Shown in pieces: positions 24,450 to 33,905 of a stretch of 54,187 nt of DNA. Position 1 is the first letter of the stretch. Each line of letters starts with the position of its first letter. Below the pieces are notes generated by a model. That model searched no databases, was not told the origin of the DNA, and saw nothing but the letters and a program-made list of their open reading frames with translations. Both the position numbers and the translations under genes were made by a program. Location of the stretch: contig DAIDAM010000009.1 in the NCBI GenBank assembly GCA_027310625.1, positions 1 to 54,187 of the forward strand, read 5' to 3'. This DNA is from a bacterium. GTDB taxonomy: Bacteria; Patescibacteriota; Minisyncoccia; UBA6257; 2-01-FULL-56-20.

Positions 24450-25694
24450 TTATCTCTTTTTCCGCCGCAAAAAAGTGGGTATTTCCCAAATTTCGCTTTC
24501 TTTGCCTGTCTGCGCAGACAGGTCGGGCTTTATTGTTTTCTTTTTCGAATCGTCGCCCTCGTCCTTAAAGTCGGAACGGGGAATTTCCCTGTCTTTTTCC
24601 TGCCTGAACGGAGAAAGCGGTTTTTCCGCAGATTTATTATCGGCAAACTTTTTTTCCTCCTCCGCCAAACCGCGCTTCATATAGGAACTGAAAAGGGAGT
24701 TGGCCTGCGCTATGCCGTTGATGCCCGTCGCTATGAGCGTAACCTTTATCTGATGGGGGCGGAGTTTCTTGTCGCGATACGCCCCGAAAATTATTTTCGC
24801 TCCCGGGTCTACGGATTGCGAAACCAATCTTGCCGCTTCGTTTATCTCGCTCATTTTCATGTCGCTGCCGCCGGAAATCCCGAGGAGTATACCTTTCGCC
24901 CCCTCTGCGCTCGTTTCCAGAAGCGGGGAATTTATCGCCTGCTTTACCGCCTCCGCGGCCCTTTCCTGTCCGCTCGCTATGCCCAGACCTATGACCGCCA
25001 CGCCCGCTCCGTCCATAACGGCTCTCACGTCCGCGAAGTCAAGATTTATTATTCCCGGAGAAACTATCACCTCTACGATTCCCTCGAGCGCGTTCCTCAA
25101 AACATCGTCAATGGCCGCAAACGCCTTAAGAAGCGGCGTGTCCTTTGAAATCACGCTGAAGATGCGGTCGTTGGGAACGACCATCAGCGCGTCAACTTTG
25201 TCGCGGAGTTTTACAACCCCCTCCTGCGCGATTCTGTCGCGCTGGCTGCCTTCAAAAGAAAACGGCTTGGTGACGAACGCAATTGTGAGCGCGCCGGCCT
25301 GCTTTGCGATTTCGGCGACGACCGGCGCGGCGCCCGTTCCCGTCCCGCCGCCCAAACCCGCCGCTATAAAAATAAGGTCTGCGCCATGAAGGACTTCCGC
25401 TATTTCGGAACGATTCTCCTCCGCCGCCTGCCGGCCGATTTCGGGATTCATCCCCGTGCCCAGTCCCCTTGTTAAGTTTCTCCCTATGTAAATTTTTCTC
25501 CTTACGGAAGCGTGGTCCAAATCCTGATGGTCTGTGTTTATGGCTATAAATTCAACTCCTTTTATGAAATTGCGTCCCATGCGCGAAACGGCGTTAGTCC
25601 CCCCGCCGCCGATGCCGACGACTTTTATGTCAATGTCCGAATTTATTTTTCCGCCTCTGACTTTTTTTGAGATGCGGCGGGATTTCCTCTTCAT
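24450..25694 (-). CDS. ftsZ: Cell division protein FtsZ
   Basis: GIGGGGTNAVSRM, GLGGGTGTGAAPVVAEIAK, NLDFADVRAVM, C-terminal EIWEIPTFLRRKKR. Confidence 0.97.
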   Translation of the reverse strand: MKRKSRRISKKVRGGKINSDIDIKVVGIGGGGTNAVSRMGRNFIKGVEFIAINTDHQDLDHASVRRKIYIGRNLTRGLGTGMNPEIGRQAAEENRSEIAEVLHGADLIFIAAGLGGGTGTGAAPVVAEIAKQAGALTIAFVTKPFSFEGSQRDRIAQEGVVKLRDKVDALMVVPNDRIFSVISKDTPLLKAFAAIDDVLRNALEGIVEVIVSPGIINLDFADVRAVMDGAGVAVIGLGIASGQERAAEAVKQAINSPLLETSAEGAKGILLGISGGSDMKMSEINEAARLVSQSVDPGAKIIFGAYRDKKLRPHQIKVTLIATGINGIAQANSLFSSYMKRGLAEEEKKFADNKSAEKPLSPFRQEKDREIPRSDFKDEGDDSKKKTIKPDLSAQTGKESEIWEIPTFLRRKKR

Positions 25695-25811
25695 CCCGTT
25701 AGAGACAGGTCGCCTAAGGCGACCGTGATGTCGCGGTCAAATTCCGCTTTGACGACTTTTTGCAATCTTACGGTAAGCGTCATCATAAAATTTGTGTTGT
25801 CTCTAACGGGA
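25693..25811. repeat. Type-1 inverted-repeat element, copy 2 (ftsA/ftsZ junction)
   Basis: ATCCCGTTAGAGACAGGTCGCCTAAGGCGACC...TTGTCTCTAACGGGAT. Confidence 0.92.
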
Positions 25812-25823
25812 TTCATTACATTA

Positions 25824-27047
25824 TTACGGAACGAAATACTTTAGAACGTTCTTGAAACTGAAACCGGAAACCGAAGACGGATGCCTGCGTTTCTCTCCGT
25901 CATAAGCCCAAAGGATGAGACCGAGGCAGTTGACGAATTCCGGGTCCTCAAACACATCCGCGAAATCTTCCCCTTCATTGCCCCATTCCTCGCGAAGGGT
26001 CATGCCTATCTGGCTTGTGAGTTTCAATTCTTGTTTTACAAGCTCCGCAAGTCCCGGGATTTTCGCTCCGCCGCCGACAAGAACCGCGCCGCCGGCAAGC
26101 TTTCCCGATTTCCCGAGCGCTTTCAGTTCATTATCAACCAGCTCCAGAATTTCGGCAAGACGGGCTTCTATTATTTCTGCGACGAACCGCCGCGACGCCG
26201 TCCCGCGTTCCTGCGGGGAAAACTTTTTGAGTTCTATAATTTCTTTCGAACTCACCTCTTTGGGGAATGCATGCCCGTAGTGAAGCTTAAGATTTTCGGC
26301 GGCGGCGACGGGAATTTTCAAACCGACAGCTATGTCGTTCGTTACGTTTCCCGCCCCAAAGGGAATGATTCCTGACGAGATGAGTTTATTATCCTCAAAG
26401 GCCGCGTATCCCGTCGTTCCGAAACCGATGTCTATGAGAACAACGCCGAGATTTTTTTCCATCTTCGTGAGAGCGCTTCTGCCCGCTATCAGAGGATTAA
26501 AAACCAATCCTCCTATCCTCCCGCCCGCTATCTCAATGGACCTTATAACGCTCCTTACGTGAGGGGCAAAAGCGTCGATTATCACCGAGTTCACTTCCAA
26601 GCGGCTGCCGCTCAAACCAACCGGTTCCATAATGTCGCCGACGCCGTCAACGACGAATTCGCGCGTAACGTTATGGATAATAAGCCTGTTTGTCGCCATG
26701 CTTACCGCTTGGCTTGAACTCACGACTTTTTCCACGTCTTCGCTGTATATTTCGCTGTCGGCTCTTGATATCGGAACTATGCCGCGCGAATTTTGCACCC
26801 GGATTTGCGGCGTGCCTATGTTCACGAAAACGGATTTCAATCCGCTCTTGTAATTCTTTTTCACTTCGCTGAAAAGACGCCCCACGGCGGGCGATGCCTC
26901 GCCCATCTCAATTACAACGCCCTTCCTTAAACCGGAAGACGGTTCTTTGAAGACCGAGCGCAAAACGGGCTTGCCGCCGCGGACTTCAGCCACGGCTGCC
27001 TTCAGAAGCGACGTCCCGATATCGAGCCCGACGATGAAGTTTGACAT
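25824..27047 (-). CDS. ftsA: Cell division protein FtsA
   Basis: IVGLDIGTSLLKAAVAEV, VVLIDIGFGTTGYAAFEDNKL, GGAVLVGGGAKIPGLAELVKQEL; upstream of ftsZ. Confidence 0.94.
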   Translation of the reverse strand: MSNFIVGLDIGTSLLKAAVAEVRGGKPVLRSVFKEPSSGLRKGVVIEMGEASPAVGRLFSEVKKNYKSGLKSVFVNIGTPQIRVQNSRGIVPISRADSEIYSEDVEKVVSSSQAVSMATNRLIIHNVTREFVVDGVGDIMEPVGLSGSRLEVNSVIIDAFAPHVRSVIRSIEIAGGRIGGLVFNPLIAGRSALTKMEKNLGVVLIDIGFGTTGYAAFEDNKLISSGIIPFGAGNVTNDIAVGLKIPVAAAENLKLHYGHAFPKEVSSKEIIELKKFSPQERGTASRRFVAEIIEARLAEILELVDNELKALGKSGKLAGGAVLVGGGAKIPGLAELVKQELKLTSQIGMTLREEWGNEGEDFADVFEDPEFVNCLGLILWAYDGEKRRHPSSVSGFSFKNVLKYFVP

Positions 27048-27084
27048 GTTAAAAAGTAATCAGTTATCAGTAAGATTCTGATGT

Positions 27085-27525
27085 CTAGTGTCTGATGTCT
27101 AGTGTCTCTAATACTTTCCTTTCCAGCTTCTCCATTTTCATCCTATCACTTTTTTTCTTGTGGTCATAGCCCAAAATGTGAAGAATGCCGTGGATAAGCA
27201 GAGGAATCAGGTTTTTGGTTTTGCCGCCAGTCAGGTCGGCGTTGAGATAAATTTCGCCGAGACGGCGCTTGCCTTTCTCGGGATGGGGCCAGCTAGCCGG
27301 TTCGCCGAAAGAAAGCACGTTTGCCGGCCCTTTTTCCCGCGGCAGAAATTTCTTTTTCAGGCGCCGCATCTCTTCGTCGCTAAGTAAAAAAATTTCCGCC
27401 CTGCCCCTCACCTTTTGGCATAAAAGGTGACGGTAAGTGCGGTTCTTTGTTTCAGAATGCGCTATTTTTATTACCTTTTTCCCAAGCCGCTCCAAATTTA
27501 ATAGAAGAACGCTTTTTTTTCTCAT
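27085..27525 (-). CDS. ybeY: Endoribonuclease YbeY
   Basis: VLSFGEP, GEIYLNADL, LLIHGILHILGYDHKKKSDRMKMEKLE. The ORF N-terminus to 27564 is encoded by a repeat. Confidence 0.92.
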   Translation of the reverse strand: MRKKSVLLLNLERLGKKVIKIAHSETKNRTYRHLLCQKVRGRAEIFLLSDEEMRRLKKKFLPREKGPANVLSFGEPASWPHPEKGKRRLGEIYLNADLTGGKTKNLIPLLIHGILHILGYDHKKKSDRMKMEKLERKVLETLDIRH

Positions 27526-27748
27526 TCCGGGTGGTACCTGCCTGCCGCAGGCAGGGAAATTCAACTTATCAATAATTATTTACAATACATTTGCAATTGC
27601 AATAAGCCGGCGGGCGAAAATCAGCCGCTATGCTATAGCATAGTGCTGTGCTTCAGCACGGCAATTGGATTTTTCCGCCAGAGGTGCCCATCTGCCGCCT
27701 GCCCGCCGGCAGAGCAGGGACGGGCAGGGACCTGCTTCAGGTACGACG

Positions 27749-28222
27749 CTACCCGGCATTCAGGGCGTTTCTAACGATCTCGCTTACAAGTTTGCCGTCC
27801 GCCCTTCCCTTTGTGACTTTTACCGCTTCTTTCATAAGAGAACCAAAATCATTAAGCCCTTTTGACTTGAGCTCCGAGACCAAAGCTTCTATTTCTCCTT
27901 TCGTCATTTGCGGCGGCAGGTAAGAATTTATGAAAGAGAGCTCTTTTATTTCTTTTTCCGCAAGGTCGTTGCGTCCGCCTTTTTTGAAAAGCTCCACGGC
28001 TTCGTTTCTCTTTTTGACTTCGCGCTGGATAACTTCAATCACTTCTTCGTCTGTCAAAACCGGCGCCTGCCCCGTGCTCCTTTTTTCTATTTCGCGATTG
28101 TGAATCAAAGAAAGAAGAAAGCGAAGAACATTCGCTTTATCCTTTTCGCCCTTCAAAAGCGAATTTTTCAAATCCGCTTCAAGTTTTTCTTTTAGACCGT
28201 TATCCATTTTTATCCGTATCAA
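27749..28222 (-). CDS. GatB/YqeY domain-containing protein
   Basis: LLKGEKDKANVLRFLLSLIHNREIEKR...LTDEEVIEVIQREVKKRNEAVELFKKGGRNDLAEKEIKELSFINSYLPPQM. Confidence 0.93.
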   Translation of the reverse strand: MIRIKMDNGLKEKLEADLKNSLLKGEKDKANVLRFLLSLIHNREIEKRSTGQAPVLTDEEVIEVIQREVKKRNEAVELFKKGGRNDLAEKEIKELSFINSYLPPQMTKGEIEALVSELKSKGLNDFGSLMKEAVKVTKGRADGKLVSEIVRNALNAG

Positions 28223-28291
28223 TCAGCTTTATCCGCATTTATCAGCGGTGCGACGTCTTGATATGTTATCGGAGTTTACAACGCTGATTTA
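28217..28291. repeat. About 75-bp dispersed direct repeat, copy 1
   Basis: TATCAATCAGCTTTATCCGCATTTATCAGCGGTGCGACGTCTTGATATGTTATCGGAGTTTACAACGCTGATTTA. Confidence 0.92.
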
Positions 28292-28370
28292 CCTGCCCGC
28301 CGAAGCCTCGGTGCAGGCGGATGCTGATTTCTGCGCCTGCCTGCCGCAGGCAGGGATTCATGCCGATGGG

Positions 28371-28589
28371 CTACAGCAAACCGAGTTTTCTCATTCTCTC
28401 CAGTTCCGCTCTTTTGTTTTCCCGGTGGATGGCGGAAAGGCGGCGCTGGCGTTTGCCGTGTGTCCTTTCGTGAAACTTTCTTTTGCGGAACTCCTTTATG
28501 ACCCCGCTCTGCTTCACCTTTTTGGAAAAACGATAAAGGAGGGCGCTTGCCGATTCGCCTCCTCTTTTTCTTACTCCTACCGATGGCAT
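28371..28589 (-). CDS. rpsU: 30S ribosomal protein S21
   Basis: SASALLYRFSKKVKQSGVIKEFRKRKFHERTHGKRQRRLSAIHRENKRAE. Confidence 0.85.
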   Translation of the reverse strand: MPSVGVRKRGGESASALLYRFSKKVKQSGVIKEFRKRKFHERTHGKRQRRLSAIHRENKRAELERMRKLGLL

Positions 28590-28656
28590 GTTAGTTTGAA
28601 TTATGAATACAGAATAATGAATAATGGACTTTTATTACAAAGATTTTTTGCATCAT

Positions 28657-29076
28657 TCATAATTCACTATTTTTTATTCTTCTTATTTTTTCTGCGACCT
28701 CTTTGACCGACCCGCCCGATTTATTGTCCACCACGGAGTGAATGGAACCGCCCTCATCGTCAAGGAATCTCGGAATGATGTGGATGTGAAGATGGTCGAT
28801 CACCTGCCCGCTCGCCTTCCCGTGATTTATCCCTATCGTAAAGCCGTCTGGTTTAAGCGCTTTCAGAAGAAGCGACGTCGTTTTTTTCACTGCCGAAAAA
28901 AGCGGCTGGAGTTCGTTATCCGGAACGTCAAGAATCGTTTCCGAGTGATTCTTGGGCACCACCATCGTGTGTCCGGGGGCGCGGGGATTGATGTCCAGAA
29001 TAGCGATATTCCCTTCGTCTTCGTAAATTGTTTCAGCCCCTATTTCCTTTCTGCATATTTTGCAAAAAAGACAATC
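28657..29076 (-). CDS. HIT family protein
   Basis: CLFCKICRKEIGAETIYEDE, INPRAPGHTMVVPKNH, DHLHIHIIPRF. ORF extends to 29115; likely ATG near MDCLFC. Confidence 0.93.
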   Translation of the reverse strand, partial: DCLFCKICRKEIGAETIYEDEGNIAILDINPRAPGHTMVVPKNHSETILDVPDNELQPLFSAVKKTTSLLLKALKPDGFTIGINHGKASGQVIDHLHIHIIPRFLDDEGGSIHSVVDNKSGGSVKEVAEKIRRIKNSEL

Positions 29077-29093
29077 CATTGGTTTATTATCCG

Positions 29094-29168
29094 CATCAAT
29101 CAGCTTCATCAGCATTTATCAGCGGTGCGACGTCTTGATATGTTATCGAAGTTTACAACGCTGATTTA
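29094..29168. repeat. About 75-bp dispersed direct repeat, copy 2
   Basis: ATCAATCAGCTTCATCAGCATTTATCAGCGGTGCGACGTCTTGATATGTTATCGAAGTTTACAACGCTGATTTA. Confidence 0.92.
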
Positions 29169-29197
29169 TGCTGATTTTGGCGGATTTGTGCTGATTG

Positions 29198-30514
29198 CTA
29201 CTTATTTTTTCTCGCCAAGCGCTTTTTCACTTCCTCCACGATTGTATCCATTGGAACGCTTTCCTGCAAGTGCGTCTCCAAATCGCGGACAATTATGCTG
29301 TTCTCAAATATTTCTTTCTGGCCGAATATAAGAGCAAGTTTCACCCCTTCCCTGTCGGCCAGGCGCATCTGCGATTTCAAAGAATCGCGGCCGAGCGCTT
29401 CAGTCGCGGAGATTCCGGCGGAGCGGAGTTTCTCCAAAATGTTGAGAGATTTTTTCTTGGCCATTTCGCCGACATGCATCACGAAAACTTTTTTCGCAGA
29501 CCTGCGCGGTTGTTCAACGTCCTGCGCTTTCATTACTGCTATAAGCCGCTCAATGCCTGCCGCTCCGCCGACCGCGGGGGTCATCCTGCCTCCGAGCATT
29601 TCAATGAGGTAATCGTACCGCCCGCCGGCAGGAAGTGCGCCCACATCTGCCCCTGCGCCCTCGGTGAAAAATTCAAAGACGGTGCGGCTGTAGTAATCAA
29701 GGCCCCGCACCAAGGCGTTGTCTACCATGTAGGGAATTTTAAGTTCATCGAGATACTCAAAAACGCCTTTCAGGTGCGAAGTGCATGCGGCACAAAGCTT
29801 GTCCAAAAAATTCGGCGCGGACGCCTTGAGCTTGACGCAGTTCTCATTTTTGCAGTCAAGAAGGCGCAAAGGATTTATTTTTATTCTTTTTTGGCAATCG
29901 GGGCAGAGTTTTTTGTCTTTGTAATAGGACAGAAGCTGCTTTTTGTATATCGGCCTGCAAACTTTGCAGCCGATTGAATTTACTTTGAGAACTATGTTCT
30001 TGATTTTGAGTTTTTCAAGAAGGCGCTGGAATATAAGAATCACCTCCGCGTCGTATATCGGGTCGTTGCTGCCGCCGATTACCTCAAAACCCGCCTGATT
30101 GAATTGCCTGAATCGCCCCAGCTGCGGGCGTTCGTGCCTGAAAGCGGACCCCTTGTAAAAAAATTTCTGGAGCGAAGCGGAGCGCCCGAGATGGTGTTCT
30201 ATATATGCTCTCGCCACGGGCGCTGTCATTTCCGGCCTCAAAACAAGTTTATCCCCGTTCCTTCCTTTCACGAAATACATTTCTTTTCCGACGATGTCGG
30301 TATCCGTCCCCACTCCGCGTTCAAAAAGCTCCGCCCGCTCAAGAATGGGGGTTTCTATTCTGCTGAAATTGTAAAAATCGGCGAGCTCGTTCACCACGGA
30401 ATATATTTTTTCGTACCAGGGCCATTCCGACGGCAAAATGTCGTGCATTCCCTTCGGCGCCCGAAGCCCGTCTTTAATATTTTCTTTCTTTTTTTCTGAT
30501 TTTTTATTTTTCAT
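29198..30514 (-). CDS. hisS: Histidyl-tRNA synthetase
   Basis: APKGMHDILPSEWPWYEKI, LRPEMTAPVARAYIEHHL, FRHERPQLGRFRQFNQAGFEVIG, LVRGLDYYSRTVFEF. Confidence 0.96.
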   Translation of the reverse strand: MKNKKSEKKKENIKDGLRAPKGMHDILPSEWPWYEKIYSVVNELADFYNFSRIETPILERAELFERGVGTDTDIVGKEMYFVKGRNGDKLVLRPEMTAPVARAYIEHHLGRSASLQKFFYKGSAFRHERPQLGRFRQFNQAGFEVIGGSNDPIYDAEVILIFQRLLEKLKIKNIVLKVNSIGCKVCRPIYKKQLLSYYKDKKLCPDCQKRIKINPLRLLDCKNENCVKLKASAPNFLDKLCAACTSHLKGVFEYLDELKIPYMVDNALVRGLDYYSRTVFEFFTEGAGADVGALPAGGRYDYLIEMLGGRMTPAVGGAAGIERLIAVMKAQDVEQPRRSAKKVFVMHVGEMAKKKSLNILEKLRSAGISATEALGRDSLKSQMRLADREGVKLALIFGQKEIFENSIIVRDLETHLQESVPMDTIVEEVKKRLARKNK

Positions 30515-30558
30515 AAGAAAAACTTCTGATGTCTGATTTCTGATATCTGATGTCTTGA

Positions 30559-31107
30559 TTAATACGACGGAGCCGCAAAAACCTTTAACGAAACAGGCGG
30601 CCAAAGGCGGATTTGCACCAGCCCCACTATATCGTTCTTCGGAAGCACGCCCCAGTTTCTGGAATCAAAGCTGTAGGAACGGTTGTCCCCCAAAACGAAG
30701 TATGAGTTATCCGGAACCGTGAATGTGCCGCTTCCGATTATCGGATAACTCTTTGAAACATATCCTTCGTCAAGCGCGAATCCTTCTGTGTTGGAATCGT
30801 TGAAAATAGTTATTTTATTTTCCTTTACTTGCACCTTTTCGCCGGGAAGCCCGATGATTCTCTTTATGAAGTAAACGGACTCGTCTTTCGGATAACGGAA
30901 AACGACGACCTCTCCTCTTTCGGGAACTCTGAAGCGGTAAGTAAGCTCGTCAATCAAAAGATAGTCCCCGTCGGAAAAAGTCGGAACCATGCTTGAACCG
31001 CTCACCAGAAACGGCTGAACGACGTAACTCCTTATCAAAAAAACGGCCACGAAAGCGACTGCCGTAATTTCGACTATCTCAAGAATCGAGGAAAAGAAAT
31101 TTTTCAT
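30559..31107 (-). CDS. lepB: Signal peptidase I
   Basis: VSGSSMVPTFSDGDYLLID, GEVVVFRYP, YFIKRIIGLPGEKV, YFVLGDNRSYSFDSRNWGVLP. Confidence 0.95.
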   Translation of the reverse strand: MKNFFSSILEIVEITAVAFVAVFLIRSYVVQPFLVSGSSMVPTFSDGDYLLIDELTYRFRVPERGEVVVFRYPKDESVYFIKRIIGLPGEKVQVKENKITIFNDSNTEGFALDEGYVSKSYPIIGSGTFTVPDNSYFVLGDNRSYSFDSRNWGVLPKNDIVGLVQIRLWPPVSLKVFAAPSY

Positions 31108-31189
31108 TTTTATTGTTGCGTAGGCGGTATTATAATGTGATAATTCTCCAACATCAAGTCGCCGTAAATTTTGCCGAAAACGCGCCGGA

Positions 31190-31753
31190 ATGGAAAAAAA
31201 TTTTTCCGAAAAAATGATAATCGGCCTCGGGAACCCGGGGCAAAAATACAAACACACTTACCACAATGCCGGGGCAATGATGGTTGATTTCCTTTCAAAA
31301 AAACTTGCTGGTGAATCGGGTCTTAAAAAAAGCAAGCGGAACGCGCTTTTTGAGGGCAAAGAAATTTCCGGGCTCGCCTTGGTAGCGCCCCTCACTTACA
31401 TGAACGAAAGCGGAAAAGCGGTGAAAATGGCGATAAAATCGTTCAAAATCAAGCCGCAGTCAATCATGGTCGCGCACGATGACAGCGACATAGCGCTCGG
31501 CGACTACAAAATGTCGTTCGGAAAAAATTCCGCCGGCCACCGCGGGGTGGAATCGGTGATTCAGAGTTTAGGTACGAAGGATTTTTGGCGGCTAAGAATA
31601 GGAGTTAGGCCGGAAGCGAGCAGAGACCAGAGACGAGGGACCAGAAAGAAAGCTGGTGAATTCGTCCTAAGAAAAATATCTTCTGGAGACAGGAAAATTT
31701 TAAACTCCGTTTTTGAGAGAGCTTCGGAGGAAATATTCGAGAGAATAATTTAG
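31190..31753 (+). CDS. pth: Peptidyl-tRNA hydrolase
   Basis: MIIGLGNPGQKYKHTYHNAGAMMVDFL, TYMNESGKAV, VAHDDSDIALGDYKMSFGKNSAGHRGVESV. Confidence 0.95.
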   Translation: MEKNFSEKMIIGLGNPGQKYKHTYHNAGAMMVDFLSKKLAGESGLKKSKRNALFEGKEISGLALVAPLTYMNESGKAVKMAIKSFKIKPQSIMVAHDDSDIALGDYKMSFGKNSAGHRGVESVIQSLGTKDFWRLRIGVRPEASRDQRRGTRKKAGEFVLRKISSGDRKILNSVFERASEEIFERII

Positions 31754-33258
31754 CGCTTCAGGGAAAAAGTTATCGTGAAAGAAAATCCTCTTTCGCTCTG
31801 CTTTATGTCCGAAAGATTGAGATTCACGGAAGTGAACGCGGGATTTTGAGAAAGGGCGTTTTTGAAACTAAGAATCTTTTCCTGGGATTCCGCTTCGCCG
31901 CTGAAGTCAATCGGCTGTTCTTCCGACTGAAAATACACTCTGTTGGCAACAATGCCGTTGATGTTCATCATCAGCGTAAGTTTATCTATAATGTCAGTTT
32001 TCGGCTTCATTGAACCTTGAATTTTTGAAAGAAGAGAAACAGATTTATTGAATTCTTTTATTTTTGACGAAATTGAAGCTATTTCAGCCGCCTGCTGCGG
32101 GTTCAAGCGCAAAGAGGACTGCGATTCCAGCGATTTACTCATGCTGCCCAAGAAAAGACGGGTGATGAACAAAAATACAACCAATATCGCAAGCGAAGAG
32201 GGAATAAGAATTCTCCAGAATCCGACAAAATCCATAATTCTTTGCTGGTAGAACTCTTCCTGAACAGTCATCCCGAAAAGATTTATGTCTTCGTCTTCCT
32301 CGCGCGGAGTTTCTCCGCGGACGGCGCTTCCCGCGACCTCATACCACTCCCTTTGAAGGGGCTGACCGAGATTAAACCTCAGTTCCGAGACGTTTACGGA
32401 AAAATTCTCGCTTATCGCCTTTGAAATTTCATTGACCAAAGTGCTGGAAGCAATAACAACCTCAGTGAGCGGTTCCGGCCAGTGGCTGCCGTAAAAATTA
32501 AGAACCTGGTGCAAATTTCTTTTTATCTCCTCTTCGAAGTTTTCCCAAGAAATCTCCTTTTCGTCGCCCTGAATGTCCTTCCACGACTGGAAATATTCAA
32601 AATGGAGATAGCCGAGGCGTATAACCATGAATCTCAATCCTCTGTCGTCAATGCTCAAAACCAAGAACGGTTTGTCCGTTCTGAAGTTCAATCCGTGTTC
32701 TCTTATAAGCCTCGTGAAAGAGAGTCCGCCGGACTCGACGGCAATCGCAAAAAACCCGGCCTCATTGAGCGCGTTCCGCAACATGTCAACGAACGCTTTC
32801 TGCGCAAAGGCGCTCAAAATTTCTATTTTGAGCTCGTTCTTGTTCTGGTTTATGAGCTGCCATCCGGCGTAGGCCTGCGACAAATCAAGCGGAGAAACCA
32901 TCTTAATGTTCAGCTGAATCGCCTCCTTCAGGTCCTTTTCTTCAACGAGCGGCAAACTGAAAACCTGCGTGTAAATGCGCACCGAACCGAGGGTCACTAT
33001 GACATCAATGATTTTTTTGTTTCCGAAATCCGCAGGTATCAGGCCTCGCAACTTTTGAAGCGCTTCCACCAGGAGTCCGTAATTTTTTATTTCTCCGTTT
33101 TCAATTATTCCGGTGGGCAGTCGGAGCGAGAGCGTTTTCAGTGAACCGCCTGCGAAATAAGCGAATCTGACGGCGGAATCGGAAATTTCCAATCCTCCTA
33201 TTTTGCTCTGCACGCGGAGAAAGGAAAGAATTTTTGTGAGCGCGTTTTTTAAGTTCAT
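31750..33258 (-). CDS. PilM-PilN-like fused type IV pilus assembly protein
   Basis: N-terminal actin-like PilM region (IGGLEISDSAVRFAYF...), single TM (ILIPSSLAILVVFLFITRLFL), then PilN-like periplasmic coiled/ferredoxin-like region. Confidence 0.8.
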   Translation of the reverse strand: MNLKNALTKILSFLRVQSKIGGLEISDSAVRFAYFAGGSLKTLSLRLPTGIIENGEIKNYGLLVEALQKLRGLIPADFGNKKIIDVIVTLGSVRIYTQVFSLPLVEEKDLKEAIQLNIKMVSPLDLSQAYAGWQLINQNKNELKIEILSAFAQKAFVDMLRNALNEAGFFAIAVESGGLSFTRLIREHGLNFRTDKPFLVLSIDDRGLRFMVIRLGYLHFEYFQSWKDIQGDEKEISWENFEEEIKRNLHQVLNFYGSHWPEPLTEVVIASSTLVNEISKAISENFSVNVSELRFNLGQPLQREWYEVAGSAVRGETPREEDEDINLFGMTVQEEFYQQRIMDFVGFWRILIPSSLAILVVFLFITRLFLGSMSKSLESQSSLRLNPQQAAEIASISSKIKEFNKSVSLLSKIQGSMKPKTDIIDKLTLMMNINGIVANRVYFQSEEQPIDFSGEAESQEKILSFKNALSQNPAFTSVNLNLSDIKQSERGFSFTITFSLKR

Positions 33259-33379
33259 CCCGTTAGAAACAGGGCGCCTTGGGCGACCGTAAACTTGCCG
33301 CTTCTGCGGTTATACGACTTTCTTTGCGAAATTATGAACATTTTTGCTGAAATCATGGTTAGGGCGTCTCTAACGGGAT
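33257..33379. repeat. Type-1 inverted-repeat element, copy 3
   Basis: ATCCCGTTAGAAACAGGGCGCCTTGGGCGACC...CGTCTCTAACGGGAT; abuts the pilMN start codon. Confidence 0.9.
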
Positions 33380-33395
33380 TCGTATTTCGTAGCCA

Positions 33396-33857
33396 TCATA
33401 GCGTAAGAAGCTGCCAGGATAATACGCTTATCTCGCTCGTGGAACTGTTCACAGCAACGACAACCTGTATTTTTCTTTGCTGAAAAAAAACTGTCGCATT
33501 TGATATTATTTTTGCCTGCCCCGAGGACGGCGAATTCTGGGTAATGGTCACGCCCGCGGAATAGTTCCCGATGGGAACGGAATAAGTTGAAGCAAGGTCC
33601 TTGTTTCTTGCAAGACGCATAAGCGCGTCCTCGGCGCCGGCTGTCGCGACAGCCAGGGCGGCATTCGAAAACTGGAACCCGTAGCCGGAATTGAGAAAGC
33701 TTATCGCAATCACTGCAACGGCGACCCCGATGGAAAGCATTATCGTCCCGATAATGAAGACGAAAGAAATGGCGGTTTGTCCATTACGGGCGACCAGCGA
33801 CCAGTGACTAGTAAAAAGCTGTACTTCCATAGAATTGTTGGTATCACAATTATACAA
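33396..33857 (-). CDS. PilX-like minor pilin
   Basis: NGQTAISFVFIIGTIMLSIGVAVAVIAISFLNSGYG N-terminal hydrophobic segment; in pilus operon. Confidence 0.7.
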   Translation of the reverse strand: MYNCDTNNSMEVQLFTSHWSLVARNGQTAISFVFIIGTIMLSIGVAVAVIAISFLNSGYGFQFSNAALAVATAGAEDALMRLARNKDLASTYSVPIGNYSAGVTITQNSPSSGQAKIISNATVFFQQRKIQVVVAVNSSTSEISVLSWQLLTL

Positions 33858-33905
33858 CGAAAGAGATTTTCTGGTCTCTGGTCTCTGGTCTCTAAATTCT
33901 GTTGT

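Noticed and set aside
25693-25811. The 41-codon ORF MNPVRDN...LSLTG as a real gene
   Set aside because: It is not open in the other two type-1 copies (the uppS copy stops after 21 codons); kept only as a side note.
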